DNA from: Maribellus sp. YY47
Lineage (GTDB): Bacteria; Bacteroidota; Bacteroidia; Bacteroidales; Prolixibacteraceae
Direction of reading: 5' to 3'
Assembly: GCF_023111095.1 (NCBI RefSeq)
Contig: NZ_JALGYW010000023.1
Location: 1-64,000, forward strand
Length of the DNA stretch: 64,000 nt
Below, piece after piece: positions 1 to 8,472 of the stretch. The stretch's first letter is position 1, and the number at the start of each line of letters is the position of its first letter. The notes under the pieces were generated by a model. It searched no databases, had not been told where the DNA came from, and was given only the letters and a program-made list of their open reading frames with translations. The position numbers were made by a program, and so were the translations under genes.

Positions 1-87
1 TATCTCAGTGACAACTTGCAATTTAAAGGACATCGAATAGTCCTTCTGTGTACGCTTAACGTACTGTGAATGATTGATTTCTTTCAT
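1..87 (-). CDS. IS3-family transposase OrfA, N-terminal fragment (cut by window edge)
   Basis: An ATG at 87 opens a 29-codon frame that runs off the left end of the window. The visible residues begin MKEINHSQYVKRT and include SFKLQVV, which resembles the N-terminus of OrfA of Bacteroidota IS3 elements, just before the helix-turn-helix that binds the element ends. In IS3 elements orfA is followed by orfB (the DDE integrase), joined by a programmed -1 frameshift; that part lies outside. Only the first third of the protein is visible, so the call rests on resemblance of this short segment. Confidence 0.6.
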   Translation of the reverse strand, partial: MKEINHSQYVKRTQKDYSMSFKLQVVTEI

Positions 88-126
88 AACGCTACTTTTT
101 GTGTAACGCTATTTCAGGACGAGACA
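1..126 (-). mobile_element. IS3-family element, orfA-side end (partial)
   Basis: The first 87 bases encode, on the minus strand, the start of an IS3-type transposase orfA, and the bases between that start codon and position 126 look like the terminal region. Read on the minus strand from 126 the end begins TGTCTCGTCCTG, which has the 5'-TG that starts most IS3-family terminal repeats. The outer boundary at 126 is inferred from that TG only; the other end and the target duplication lie outside the window. Confidence 0.6.
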
Positions 127-138
127 CTTTATATAAAA

Positions 139-170
139 TAAAAAGGGGATCGAAAGGTTCCCTTTTTTTA
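139..170. terminator. Hairpin terminator, probably bidirectional
   Basis: A GGGGATC / GGTTCCC hairpin is flanked by an A-run on one side and a T-run on the other, so it can act in both directions. It sits between the IS end and the ABC permease gene. It may be the terminator of a plus-strand gene now displaced by the IS insertion, or serve the permease gene on the minus strand. Confidence 0.5.
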
Positions 171-437
171 TGGATTGAATTTAGAAGGACTGATGGATTG
201 ATGGATTGGATTGATGGATTGATGGATTGATCAATGCGCTAATGCATGAATGCTTTAATGCTTAATTTCTCTACAACAAAACGGCAAAACAGCAAAACCG
301 ATACAAGCGACAAGACTCAAGACATAAAACTTAAAGCTAGGAGTCATTGCCATTGTAGCATTCCATAGCGAAAATTAACTCTGAACCCTGAACTTCGAAC
401 TCTGAACTCTGAACTTTGAAATCTGAACTTCTAACTG
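171..437. repeat. Low-complexity intergenic tract (GATGGATT and CTGAACT words)
   Basis: No gene is seen here. Positions 188-231 are imperfect tandem copies of an 8-base word, GATGGATT. Positions 376-436 are a run of near-copies of a CTGAACT-like word. Similar word-like tracts recur at 18850-19060 and 46195-46295. Confidence 0.7.
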
Positions 438-1685
438 CTACTCGTACCGCAGCGCTTCAATCGGATCAAGCTTGGAAGCCTTTTGTGCGGGATAATAACC
501 GGAAATAATTCCGACAAAGAAGCATAAGATCACTCCTAAAATGATCCAGGTCCATGGAATAATAAACGATGAACCGATAAGCGAAGACACCAGGTTCCCG
601 GCAATAATCCCCATAACAATTCCAACATAGCCTCCGATTTGCCCAACAACAATAGCTTCAACCAGAAACTGCTGTTTTACCGTAGAACTTTTGGCACCGA
701 TCGCTTTACGCACACCAATTTCGCGGGTACGTTCAGTAACCGATACCAACATGATATTCATCAGCCCAACTGCTGCGCCAAGCAAGGTAATCAAGCCGAT
801 TATGGTCGCCACAAAAGTGATGTTCCTGATGTTTTCAAGTAGCATGTTCGCGAGGTTATCGCTTTTTTCAATATTGAAATCAGATTCATCCACGGGATCA
901 AGATCACGAACAATACGAAAAGTAGCCTCTGCCTGTCCGATCGCAGCATCCATCAATTCGGGGCGATCGACCATCACCTGCACACCAAAATTCATGTTCG
1001 GACGCGAAAAATAGGTTCGTGCGTTGGTGTACGGTATAAAACAAACCATGTCGCTGTTCATTCCAAGGCCACTGCCCTTCTTTTCCAATACCCCGACAAC
1101 CTTATATTTCCCGCTACCAATACTGATCACTTTACTGACAGGCTCCTCTCCCGACTTAAATAAACGACGCGCCAGTTCACTTCCGAGTAAAACCGCGTTT
1201 CTTCCGGATTCAATATCCTGTTCACCAAAACCTCTTCCTTTCCCTATTTCATATCCCGATGTAGCCAGATAATTTTCATCGATGCCGCGCACCGAGATAT
1301 TCGGATTGGTTTTTTCGGATTCGTATTTTAAAGTCGCAGTTCCGGTACAATTCACGGAGATAGCTGTTTGTGCCGGAAAATCAAAGCTTTCTTTGAATTC
1401 CCTGGCTTGATAATAAGAAATGTACGAATAGTTTTTAGCCCGGTATCGTTTCGCCCCGATTTGCACGTTCATTCCCCGGCTGGAAATCGAGAACGTATTG
1501 GCGCCCATAAAAGCAAACTCCTTGGTTATGGAATTCTTGATGGAATCGATAGCCGTAAGAATACCAACCAGTGCGGTAATCCCCACTGCAATAATGAGTA
1601 CGGTTAAAATAGTACGCAACAAATTGCTTCTGATCGATAACAAGGCAATTCGTAAGTTTTCAGCAAAAAGAGTTGTCTGCCGCAT
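438..1685 (-). CDS. ABC transporter permease, MacB/FtsX type
   Basis: A 415-residue inner-membrane protein of the MacB/LolC-like FtsX permease class. The N-terminal transmembrane helix (about residues 20-45) follows a short basic cytoplasmic start. A large periplasmic MacB_PCD-type domain (about 50-280) comes next, then three C-terminal helices with the family signature [11 protein letters not shown] near residue 325 and the ending [10 protein letters not shown]. Such permeases couple ATP hydrolysis by a partner subunit to export or to mechanical signalling across the envelope. No ATPase gene is adjacent inside the window; the IS end lies just downstream. The substrate cannot be inferred. The start is an ATG that agrees with the family's usual N-terminus. 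Confidence 0.9.
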   Translation of the reverse strand: MRQTTLFAENLRIALLSIRSNLLRTILTVLIIAVGITALVGILTAIDSIKNSITKEFAFMGANTFSISSRGMNVQIGAKRYRAKNYSYISYYQAREFKESFDFPAQTAISVNCTGTATLKYESEKTNPNISVRGIDENYLATSGYEIGKGRGFGEQDIESGRNAVLLGSELARRLFKSGEEPVSKVISIGSGKYKVVGVLEKKGSGLGMNSDMVCFIPYTNARTYFSRPNMNFGVQVMVDRPELMDAAIGQAEATFRIVRDLDPVDESDFNIEKSDNLANMLLENIRNITFVATIIGLITLLGAAVGLMNIMLVSVTERTREIGVRKAIGAKSSTVKQQFLVEAIVVGQIGGYVGIVMGIIAGNLVSSLIGSSFIIPWTWIILGVILCFFVGIISGYYPAQKASKLDPIEALRYE

Positions 1686-1895
1686 AGTACCAGTTTCAGG
1701 TAAGTAAAAATAGTAATCTTTCGAGTGTTATCGGTGAACACTCTTTCAAATAATAACCAAAGCTGCTGTATCGTATTATCGATGTATTGGTAGGTACTTT
1801 ATGGCAATAATTACGTTTGTACATCAATAATTTTGATAAGTTTTCAAGATTTGAAATTAAAGGAAACCAATCGATTAATTGCAAAAAAATTGCTT

Positions 1896-1903
1896 TATAT
1901 TCG
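1896..1903 (+). promoter_or_regulatory. Candidate -7 promoter element for the first FKBP gene
   Basis: TATATTCG matches the Bacteroidota -7 consensus TAnnTTTG at seven of eight positions and lies 29 nt before the ATG. No well-spaced -33 TTTG/TTG was found, so this is tentative. Confidence 0.35.
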
Positions 1904-1931
1904 CACACTTTAATTAGTATAGAAAAGTATA

Positions 1932-2543
1932 ATGTCAAAAATCAAATTAATCGACGATTTAGAGAAGTTCAGTTATTCATTGGGATTAAGCATTGCTGCA
2001 AACCTTATTCAATCGGGAGTAAATACCATTCATCCTGATGCATTTGGAGCCGCATTAAAAGATGTTTTCACCGGAGAAAAACCGCAAATTTCACCCGAAG
2101 AAGCCAACCATATTCTGGAAGCGTTTGTAGCTCAATCGCAAGAAGGAGACAGCAACAAGAATTTGGAGGAAGGCCAGGCTTTCCTTGCTAAAAATGCCAC
2201 AAAAGCAGGTGTAATTGTTTTGCCAAGTGGATTACAATACGAAGTTATAAACGAGGGAGAAGGAGATATTCCAACTGCAGCAGACCAGGTAAAATGCCAT
2301 TACCACGGTACTTTAATCGACGGTACAGTTTTCGACAGCTCAGTGCAACGCAATCAACCCGCAGTATTTCCGGTTAACGGAGTGATTCAGGGATGGGTGG
2401 AAGCCCTTCAGCTGATGTCGGTCGGGTCGAAATGGAAACTTTACATCCCGTCGGAACTGGCATACGGAACCAGAGGAGCCGGTGGCGCCATCGGACCAAA
2501 TTCCGCACTGGTTTTCGAAGTGGAACTACTCGAAATCGTGTAG
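1932..2543 (+). CDS. FKBP-type peptidyl-prolyl cis-trans isomerase, cytoplasmic (FkpA/FklB-like)
   Basis: A 203-residue protein with an N-terminal helical dimerisation domain (about 1-90, FKBP_N type) and a C-terminal FKBP domain (about 105-203). The FKBP domain carries the recognisable segments [25 protein letters not shown] and IPSELAYG. FKBPs catalyse rotation about Xaa-Pro bonds during protein folding. No signal peptide is present, so this copy should act in the cytoplasm. A paralogue with a lipoprotein signal follows after 51 nt on the same strand. Their catalytic domains are nearly identical over long stretches, pointing to tandem duplication followed by relocation of one product. Confidence 0.93.
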   Translation: MSKIKLIDDLEKFSYSLGLSIAANLIQSGVNTIHPDAFGAALKDVFTGEKPQISPEEANHILEAFVAQSQEGDSNKNLEEGQAFLAKNATKAGVIVLPSGLQYEVINEGEGDIPTAADQVKCHYHGTLIDGTVFDSSVQRNQPAVFPVNGVIQGWVEALQLMSVGSKWKLYIPSELAYGTRGAGGAIGPNSALVFEVELLEIV

Positions 2544-2594
2544 TCAATAATCGTTCGCTTTCTGATATCGATCAAACTAAAAATTTTAGTAAAT

Positions 2595-3308
2595 ATGAAA
2601 AATGCAATTCTTTTTTTAGCGATCGTTGCATTAATGATCGCAGCAACATCTTGCCAACCCGGCGGTGCTCCTGACGTTAAACTTGAAACCCGTGTTGACT
2701 CGGCAAGCTATGCCATTGGTGTACTTGTAGGCGCTAACAACAAAAAACAACTGGAAGGTGCTCCCGGAGGTAAAGAAATGAATCTTGAAGCCATGGCACA
2801 GGCTTTCCGCACTGCTTCTTTGGGTGAAGAAGTGAAAATCTCGGAAGAAGATGCCAACTCAATTATCCAGAAATTCTTCATGGACGAAAACAACCGTGAA
2901 GCTCAGGAAAACCTGGAAGCCGGTAATAAATTCCTCGAAGAAAACGGCAAACGCGAAGGCGTTGTAACTACTGAAAGTGGTTTGCAATACGAAGTGTTGA
3001 CCGAAGGAACAGGCGAAAAACCTGCTGCTACCGACCAGGTACGTGTACACTACCACGGTACTTTGATTGACGGAACTGTTTTCGACAGCTCGGTTGACAA
3101 AGGAGAACCTGTTGTATTTGGTGTGAACCGTGTAATCCCAGGATGGACAGAAGCGCTTCAGCTGATGCCTGCCGGATCAAAATGGAAAGTATATATTCCT
3201 GCTGATCTTGCTTATGGCGAACGCGGTGCCGGTGGCGACATTGGCCCTAACGCTGCGCTTATTTTCGAAGTGGAACTACTCGAAATTGTAAAAGAAGACA
3301 ATAAATAG
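2595..3308 (+). CDS. FKBP-type peptidyl-prolyl isomerase, lipoprotein
   Basis: A 237-residue paralogue of the preceding gene. It starts with a lipoprotein signal ending in the lipobox AATSC (Cys about residue 20), so it is predicted to be lipid-anchored in the periplasm or on the outer membrane. A helical dimerisation region (about 30-120) is followed by the FKBP domain (about 135-235) with [25 protein letters not shown] and [11 protein letters not shown]. It probably assists folding of exported proteins. It shares a transcript with the cytoplasmic copy (51-nt gap) and is closed by a strong terminator at 3338-3375. Confidence 0.94.
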   Translation: MKNAILFLAIVALMIAATSCQPGGAPDVKLETRVDSASYAIGVLVGANNKKQLEGAPGGKEMNLEAMAQAFRTASLGEEVKISEEDANSIIQKFFMDENNREAQENLEAGNKFLEENGKREGVVTTESGLQYEVLTEGTGEKPAATDQVRVHYHGTLIDGTVFDSSVDKGEPVVFGVNRVIPGWTEALQLMPAGSKWKVYIPADLAYGERGAGGDIGPNAALIFEVELLEIVKEDNK

Positions 3309-3337
3309 GATTCCAATTTCGGAAATCCTGTTGATAA

Positions 3338-3375
3338 AAACCCTTTGCCTCGTTCAGGCAAAGGGTTTCTTTTTT
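3338..3375 (+). terminator. Rho-independent terminator after the FKBP pair
   Basis: A perfect 13-bp stem (AAACCCTTTGCCT / AGGCAAAGGGTTT) with a 5-nt loop is followed by a T-run. It is the clearest terminator in the window. Confidence 0.92.
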
Positions 3376-3376
3376 A

Positions 3377-3384
3377 TACTTTTG
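3377..3384 (+). promoter_or_regulatory. Candidate -7 element for the DUF3127 gene
   Basis: TACTTTTG fits the TAnnTTTG consensus exactly and lies 26 nt before the ATG at 3410, directly behind the upstream terminator. No -33 motif was identified. Confidence 0.45.
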
Positions 3385-3409
3385 ACCTTCATCAACAAGA
3401 AAGGATAAA

Positions 3410-3781
3410 ATGGCATTAAGCGTAAAAGGAAAATTACATCAGATTTTAAAGCCTGAATCGGGAGTGAGCCGTGCAGGAAAAGAGTGGAAGAAACAGGATT
3501 TTGTCCTGGAAACAGAGGAGCAGTACCCCAGAAAAGTGTGTTTTACCTTGTTTGGAGAAAAGGTTGACCTGCTGAACGGAATAAAAGCAGGCGAAAGTGT
3601 GGAGGTTTCCTTTAACCTAGAATCGCGCGAGTTTAACGGACGCTGGTTTACCAATGTAAATGCCTGGAAAATCGACCGTGCTGCGGACGATCAGAATTAT
3701 CCGGAACCACCTCCGGAATTCAGAATGCATGACATTCCGCCGGAACCGGACGAAGATACAGCAGGCGATCTGCCATTCTAA
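3410..3781 (+). CDS. DUF3127 domain protein (OB-fold, ssDNA-binding-like)
   Basis: A 123-residue protein matching the Bacteroidota DUF3127 family. It begins with a beta-rich region (SVKGKLHQILKPESG..) that resembles an OB fold, up to about residue 88. An acidic, proline-rich tail follows (residues about 95-123, ending EPDEDTAGDLPF). This architecture, an OB fold plus a disordered acidic tail ending in DLPF, recalls single-stranded DNA-binding protein, whose tail also ends D(D)IPF. That suggests a nucleic-acid role, but this is inference. It is transcribed alone between two terminators. Confidence 0.8.
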   Translation: MALSVKGKLHQILKPESGVSRAGKEWKKQDFVLETEEQYPRKVCFTLFGEKVDLLNGIKAGESVEVSFNLESREFNGRWFTNVNAWKIDRAADDQNYPEPPPEFRMHDIPPEPDEDTAGDLPF

Positions 3782-3806
3782 AAGGAAAGTAATGTATACT
3801 ACAATA

Positions 3807-3842
3807 AAAGCCGGAAGTGTGTTGAATGCTTCCGGCTTTCTT
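3807..3842 (+). terminator. Terminator after the DUF3127 gene
   Basis: An 11-bp perfect stem AAAGCCGGAAG / CTTCCGGCTTT with an 11-nt loop and trailing T residues begins 25 nt after the stop codon. Confidence 0.88.
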
Positions 3843-3859
3843 ATGCGAAAATCTTTGGG

Positions 3860-4092
3860 TTTAAGTTTTGTTTATACCCATCCTCTTGTCCTTCCCTGCA
3901 AGCACTACCCTCTATAAACATCTTCTTCCTGGGATTTGAAGAAAATACGAAAGATTCATAATAAGAAACATGGAATAAAGAATAAGAAATCAGAAAATAT
4001 TGGCTCAAATCATTCGTTCCCGCCCCTTTTTTTATTCGTTGTTCCTTATTATTTATTTCTTATTTTCTAACTTTTTCAACGTGTAGAAAGGG
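3860..4092. repeat. Dispersed intergenic repeat, copy A (imperfect long hairpin)
   Basis: The tract contains GGAATAAAGAATAAGAAATCAG near 3970 and the near-complement of it near 4040-4070, so it can fold as a long imperfect hairpin. Related sequence occurs at 9170-9285 and 25735-25870. No coding potential is apparent. The stretch 4093-4250 that follows contains no supported gene. Confidence 0.6.
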
Positions 4093-4254
4093 TAGCTGCA
4101 AGGAAGCCTGCCTGCGGAGGCTGGGACGATTGACTGTCGCTAAAAACAAAGTAAAATCGATACCTTGCAAGCCTTCATATTTCTGGAAGCAAATCATCTT
4201 TCCCTTCCTGGAAGGGAAAGACAGGAGTGAGGGGAAATAAGCCTTTAAACCACG

Positions 4255-4284
4255 AACTTTCATTTCTGTTGATTCGCCTGAATC
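4255..4284 (-). repeat. Short 3'-flank element with GATTC/GAATC hairpin, copy 1
   Basis: The 17-mer AACTTTCATTTCTGTTG is followed by GATTC-GCCT-GAATC. It lies just downstream of the yaaA stop on the minus strand. The same 17-mer and a like hairpin sit at 35209-35241, downstream of hydE. Confidence 0.5.
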
Positions 4285-4309
4285 ATGCTTGTTTCACTCA
4301 TTGAAGAAC

Positions 4310-5080
4310 CTAATTATCGCGGGTAAAAACCGGCTTTCCGGGTTTCGACAGACGCGGATTAAAAAGGTATCCCTCCGAATCAAATGCCTGCAGATCTTCC
4401 ACTTTCTCCACCTTGTTTTCAAGGATAAAACGGGTCATCAATCCCCGTGCTTTTTTGGCATAAAACGAGATCATTTTGTACTGCCCGTTTTTCAGGTCCT
4501 TAAATTCCGGAGTAATGATTTCTGCCCCCAGTTTTTTTGGATCGATGCTTTTGTAGTACTCGTTCGATGCCAGGTTGATCAGCACATTGCTTCCCGATTC
4601 CGCAATCGCTTCCTTCACTTTGGGCGTAATCTTGCTTTTCCAGAAAGCATATAAATCGGCCGAGCGCTGATATTTCAGCTTGGTTCCCATTTCCAAACGG
4701 TAAGGCTGAATCAAATCGAGCGGACGCAGCACTCCGTACAAACCGGAAAGAATACGCAGCTTGTTTTGCAGCAACATTAGCTGGTCTTCGGAAAGAGAGG
4801 CGGCATCCAGTCCCTGGTACACATCGCCGTTAAAAGCCAGCACTGCCTGCTTGGCATTTTCGGGCGTAAAAGGCGGTTGCCAGGTTTGGTAGCGTTCGTA
4901 ATTCAGTTGTCCCAATGCAGCTGAAATGCCCATTAACTCCGAAAGCTGCCGGGGTTTCATCTTGCGCAACGGATGCATTAATTTTTCCGACTCTTCCAGC
5001 ATATCGGGCTGGGTATAAATTGCAGTGGTAGGAGCTGTTTCAAAGTCCAGCGATTTCGCCGGAGATATTACGATTAACAT
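4310..5080 (-). CDS. yaaA: Peroxide stress protein YaaA (DUF328 family)
   Basis: A 256-residue protein matching the YaaA/UPF0246 family over its whole length. It starts with the family hallmark [12 protein letters not shown] and contains [12 protein letters not shown] (about residue 120) and the C-terminal YAKKARGLM. In Escherichia coli, YaaA lowers free iron and so limits DNA and protein damage during hydrogen peroxide stress, and the fold binds DNA. The length is typical and the start is secure. It is the last gene of a minus-strand series, 95 nt after the DUF1905 gene. Confidence 0.95.
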   Translation of the reverse strand: MLIVISPAKSLDFETAPTTAIYTQPDMLEESEKLMHPLRKMKPRQLSELMGISAALGQLNYERYQTWQPPFTPENAKQAVLAFNGDVYQGLDAASLSEDQLMLLQNKLRILSGLYGVLRPLDLIQPYRLEMGTKLKYQRSADLYAFWKSKITPKVKEAIAESGSNVLINLASNEYYKSIDPKKLGAEIITPEFKDLKNGQYKMISFYAKKARGLMTRFILENKVEKVEDLQAFDSEGYLFNPRLSKPGKPVFTRDN

Positions 5081-5105
5081 GATAGTATTGCTGATTATTT
5101 GTTTT

Positions 5106-5113
5106 CAAAATTA
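5106..5113 (-). promoter_or_regulatory. Candidate -7 element for yaaA
   Basis: On the minus strand TAATTTTG matches TAnnTTTG exactly, 26 nt before the yaaA ATG. No good -33 match was seen, so read-through from upstream remains possible. Confidence 0.35.
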
Positions 5114-5175
5114 ACAGGAAAAACGCCGGAAAGTTTACCTGCTTTTTCTTTTAAAGAGCGAAATGATCAAGTCAG

Positions 5176-5478
5176 CTAAATCCATACCGTAACTTGAATT
5201 TCTTTGCCGGTTGCTATGTTCTCCTTCTTTCTGATTTCAGCCTTTAGCGGCAGGAAATAGGTATTCTGTTTGGTGTCGAACCAAATGGCTGTTTTCCATT
5301 CGCTGTTCCCGATTTTAGCGGTGGCTTTTAATCTGCCCCACCCTTCTTCTTCCGATCTGAACATATTTCGGATTTCTTCGGCCAGATCTGCAGGAAAAGA
5401 AACAAAAAACCATCCTCCCGGCGCCTTGTATTGCCACGGCTCTGCTTTGAATGTGTATTTTACTCCTTTTATCTGCAT
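5176..5478 (-). CDS. DUF1905 domain protein
   Basis: A 100-residue protein that fits the DUF1905 family: a small beta-barrel-like domain with PGGWFFVSFP near residue 21, GWGRLKATAKIG near 46 and KTAIWFDTKQ near 62. The family is widespread in bacteria and has no assigned biochemical function. It follows the beta-propeller gene after 13 nt, so the two are probably cotranscribed. No signal peptide is present, in contrast to the upstream secreted product, so the proximity need not mean a shared function. Confidence 0.85.
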   Translation of the reverse strand: MQIKGVKYTFKAEPWQYKAPGGWFFVSFPADLAEEIRNMFRSEEEGWGRLKATAKIGNSEWKTAIWFDTKQNTYFLPLKAEIRKKENIATGKEIQVTVWI

Positions 5479-5491
5479 CGCTGAACATCCA

Positions 5492-7066
5492 TTATTCGTC
5501 GTAACCGTGGTACAGGTAAAGTGCGCCGTAGGTCCAGTTGGGCCCTTTCAAACCCGGGAAATTATACCGGTCCATCATCAGTGCAACATATTTGAAAGGA
5601 TAACCGTCAGGTAACTGAACCACATTGGGCCACACCCGAGTTCCTGCACTTTCATCCCAGGGTGGCAGATCCATATTCAAAGTTCCCACTTCGCGGAGGT
5701 CGGGATAGGTGTAAATGAAAATCTCCCGTTCGGAGCTGCCCGAAAAACAATAGCGCGTATCGCCGATCTTTTGAATAGATGTACCCGTTGAATTATGGGC
5801 AACCGGTCCGGCAATTCGTTGATAGTTTTTGTTCCATTCATCCGACTCCAGTACCACAGCTTTGTACCCGTCGTTATTTTCGCAGGTGAGTATTCGCCAT
5901 TTTCCGGCGTCCTCATCCCACAAAATATGCGGATCTTCAATATCGCCAACAATGCCAAAAGGTGCGGCTTTCATCACCGAAAATCCAAAGCGCGGATCTC
6001 TTTCACTCTCAACGGCCAGCAGCTGTTTTTTCTCTTTATCCGGAAAAGCATAGGCGCTGAAACCGGTGGTCAGTCCCCGCCATATCTTCTCCTTTCGGTC
6101 GAAAAAAAGATGAGAGGCGACTTCGTTTCGTAACAGATCGTCGCCGCGATCGAATACAATAATACCTTCGAGTTTCACATCAAAAGTGGTCGGATTCATA
6201 CTAAACACTCCCTGCAGATGGTGCGGCAATGCGCGTCCGCGAACCGACATCGTGTACCACAAACGCCCCTGGTCAAGCATCGGATCGCCGTTTTCGTAGG
6301 TAACGGCGCGTATGTCGGCCAGCCCCATTCCGGTAGTTATTGCGGCTTCCACTTTATTGACAGCCACCTGCCCTTTCTGAAGTGCAACATACAAATGCGA
6401 CTGAAAAGCGCGTAAATACTTTTTGTTTCGCAAATCGATGTAGGTATTAAAATCGCTCTGCCCGATTACCTGAGGTATTCCTCCATCGTGCAAATACAGC
6501 GTAAAACCGCTCCCGAGCATTTGCAGAATAATGCGGCCTTTCAAACGGGTGGTTTCTCCGGCATTAACAGCGATCGATTGATCCGCAATGGTCTCTGCCC
6601 CGCTTTTCACCAGTAGCTTCACCGAAGTAAGCAGCGAATCGGTAAAGCCAATCGTTACCCGGAACTGCTCGCTGTCGCGGGCATCCGAACACTGGAAACC
6701 CAATTCGCCGCTGCCCGCGCACGCATTCAGGTCGATAAAATAAGTCGCAAACGGATTAAATCCGCCAAACCAGATCGCGGTTTGTGTTTCATTTTCCGAT
6801 TGAACCACCAGTTTATTGTCGCGGTATGTAACTTCTGAAGTCTGAGCAGAATACTGTTTTACCGGATGCATCGAAGCCGGGCCAATCACATTGCCGGGAT
6901 TAAGACTTGCCAGCGGAATCGACTGGCTGTTGTCGAAAAGCATGCGCTGCACGCCCTGACGCACAAAGTTTATTTTATCGGGCGACGGCTGACAACGCGC
7001 CACACGATGGAAAGCAGTTGTAAGGGCAAAGAATAAGATTAAGCCGGTTGTAAGTTTTAAAGTCAT
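5492..7066 (-). CDS. Secreted five-bladed beta-propeller protein, glycoside hydrolase-like (GH32/GH43 clan type)
   Basis: I prefer the ATG at 7066 to a TTG 13 codons upstream, because it begins a normal signal peptide (MTLKLTTGLILFFALTTA, to about residue 25). The mature part opens with a beta-sandwich-like segment (about 40-210). The second half has propeller-like blades with GDIEDPHILWDEDAGKW (about 380-400) and a conserved ending around GPNWTYGALYLY. Asp in EDPH and the blade spacing recall GH43/GH32 enzymes, which cleave arabinan-, fructan- or galactan-type linkages. I could not assign all three catalytic acids, so the substrate and even activity are uncertain. The neighbours give no polysaccharide-utilisation context. 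Confidence 0.7.
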   Translation of the reverse strand: MTLKLTTGLILFFALTTAFHRVARCQPSPDKINFVRQGVQRMLFDNSQSIPLASLNPGNVIGPASMHPVKQYSAQTSEVTYRDNKLVVQSENETQTAIWFGGFNPFATYFIDLNACAGSGELGFQCSDARDSEQFRVTIGFTDSLLTSVKLLVKSGAETIADQSIAVNAGETTRLKGRIILQMLGSGFTLYLHDGGIPQVIGQSDFNTYIDLRNKKYLRAFQSHLYVALQKGQVAVNKVEAAITTGMGLADIRAVTYENGDPMLDQGRLWYTMSVRGRALPHHLQGVFSMNPTTFDVKLEGIIVFDRGDDLLRNEVASHLFFDRKEKIWRGLTTGFSAYAFPDKEKKQLLAVESERDPRFGFSVMKAAPFGIVGDIEDPHILWDEDAGKWRILTCENNDGYKAVVLESDEWNKNYQRIAGPVAHNSTGTSIQKIGDTRYCFSGSSEREIFIYTYPDLREVGTLNMDLPPWDESAGTRVWPNVVQLPDGYPFKYVALMMDRYNFPGLKGPNWTYGALYLYHGYDE

Positions 7067-7125
7067 TTTCTTCTTAAATGTATTATTATCTGCTAAGCTC
7101 GCCAATTGTTTCGTTTGGCAGCGGT

Positions 7126-7701
7126 TTAATGCATCAAATATTTCAGCAATAATGAAAGCCCCTGAATGACAGTTGCAGGAATAATTGCCGTAAGGAAAGC
7201 ATACACCAGTGAATATTTATTAAAATACGACAGCCCAATTACGAAGATTCGAAAAGCAAAAAACCAAAGCACATAAATCGTCACAGGATGCCGGTAACCA
7301 ATCAACTCTGAATTGTCGAAAATAATGGCAGGAACAAGTAACACCAGGGCAATTACCAGGTGCACCAAATTGGGGATTAAAGAATAAGCAAGCGCTAATC
7401 TTATTTCTTCGATGCTTGCTTTCCCCTGAAAGATTTTTCCTACCCCCCAAACGATATAGGCGAAAACAAATTTCCACATCAATATTCCCATAAGCCCTGA
7501 AACGATGAAAGCAAACGGGAGCACTAAATAATAGTTGATTTCCGACGTTTTTGTGACGCTAAACGCCAATGAAAATCCGGCAAACATCGAGGCCAGGAAA
7601 AACAAAATGTTTATCATCCTTTCGTTTTCTTTTTCGTCCCGCTCTTCCAGAAACTGAAAGGTCTGCCGGGTTTTGGTCCAGATGGAAAAAATTGGTTTCA
7701 T
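7126..7701 (-). CDS. Yip1 family integral membrane protein
   Basis: A 191-residue protein with about five hydrophobic helices and a basic cytoplasmic start. The layout matches the Yip1 domain: an N-terminal helix pair, then GKASIEEIRLALAYSLIPN near residue 95 and three C-terminal helices. Bacterial Yip1 proteins have no settled function. The gene precedes the beta-propeller gene by about 60 nt on the same strand. Its upstream side borders the AT-rich accessory patch. Confidence 0.8.
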   Translation of the reverse strand: MKPIFSIWTKTRQTFQFLEERDEKENERMINILFFLASMFAGFSLAFSVTKTSEINYYLVLPFAFIVSGLMGILMWKFVFAYIVWGVGKIFQGKASIEEIRLALAYSLIPNLVHLVIALVLLVPAIIFDNSELIGYRHPVTIYVLWFFAFRIFVIGLSYFNKYSLVYAFLTAIIPATVIQGLSLLLKYLMH

Positions 7702-7749
7702 TGATCTTTTTTAGTTGTTTAGTTATTTATATGTCTGTGATTAACGGTT

Positions 7750-7830
7750 GGTAAATGTTATCGTTGCGGACTCCCGTTTCGTAGTTGGCGAACCACCGAC
7801 CTGCAATATGTACTGTGTTAGCAACTGGGT
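7750..7830. other. Structured GC-richer spacer flanking the AT-rich orphan gene
   Basis: A GC-richer spacer bounded by GTTGCGGA near 7763 and GTTAGCAAC near 7817 lies downstream of the orphan gene. GTTAGCAA is mirrored by TTGCTAAC at 8493, on the other side of the gene. The arrangement recalls a mobile cassette, but the integron attC consensus is not met. Confidence 0.35.
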
Positions 7831-7887
7831 TTTAATTTTTTATTCTTCAATTGTTTCATTTTTTGTAGTTTTCCCCTTAGCATAAAC

Positions 7888-8472
7888 TTAGAACAGAGTG
7901 ACTTTTACTATTTTATAAATTGATATTAAGAAATAGATACTAATAGCAAATATTACAAATACAATTATTGAATGAAGACAAATTGATTTTTCGTTAAGCA
8001 CAAAGTGTGAAATCAAAGACAAAAGAATCAAAGTCGCGCCAGTTAAAAAGAAACAAATTGTTTTATTCTTCAGATGATAATATTTGTCTACTAATTTTTC
8101 AATTCGGGATGCACAAGTGAAAATGTCAGGGATAGAAGATCCTTGTAATACTCCTTTGAAAAGCAATTCACATTCCGAGTATAAACAATGAGCTAAATTT
8201 TTAATGTTTTTGGGTTCAAAGTCAGTCATTGCTGTAGAAAACTGTGAAACAATCAGGTCAGTCTCACTGAGAGCACTTTTGTAATAATCTGGATTTATGG
8301 TTTTTCCAATATTTACATTTTCGACCACAAATAATGACCACTTCTCAATTGAATTTATTAAAAATTGAAATTGAAAAATTATAAACACTACTGCAAAACC
8401 AACAAGAGTAGCGGCTATTTGAGTCACTGTACTATAAAAGTAAATAAAGATTGTAAATTGTTCTGTATCCAT
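7888..8472 (-). CDS. Hypothetical membrane protein, AT-rich (probably acquired)
   Basis: A 194-residue protein that I do not recognise. It has one N-terminal hydrophobic segment (about 13-38) and two adjacent ones near the C-terminus (about 140-190). The central soluble part (about 45-135) contains Cys residues but no clear motif. Base composition and codon use are visibly more AT-rich than in the neighbours. It stands alone between two non-coding, structured flanks, which suggests horizontal acquisition. Two C-terminal helices plus one N-terminal helix would put the middle part on one side of the membrane. Confidence 0.6.
   Translation of the reverse strand: MDTEQFTIFIYFYSTVTQIAATLVGFAVVFIIFQFQFLINSIEKWSLFVVENVNIGKTINPDYYKSALSETDLIVSQFSTAMTDFEPKNIKNLAHCLYSECELLFKGVLQGSSIPDIFTCASRIEKLVDKYYHLKNKTICFFLTGATLILLSLISHFVLNEKSICLHSIIVFVIFAISIYFLISIYKIVKVTLF

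Noticed and set aside
4060-4263. 67-codon minus-strand frame in a repeat region
   Set aside because: It lies in dispersed-repeat sequence and has no recognisable protein character.
7745-7835. Integron attC site
   Set aside because: The ends do not meet RYYYAAC or GTTRRRY and no integrase or cassette series is present.
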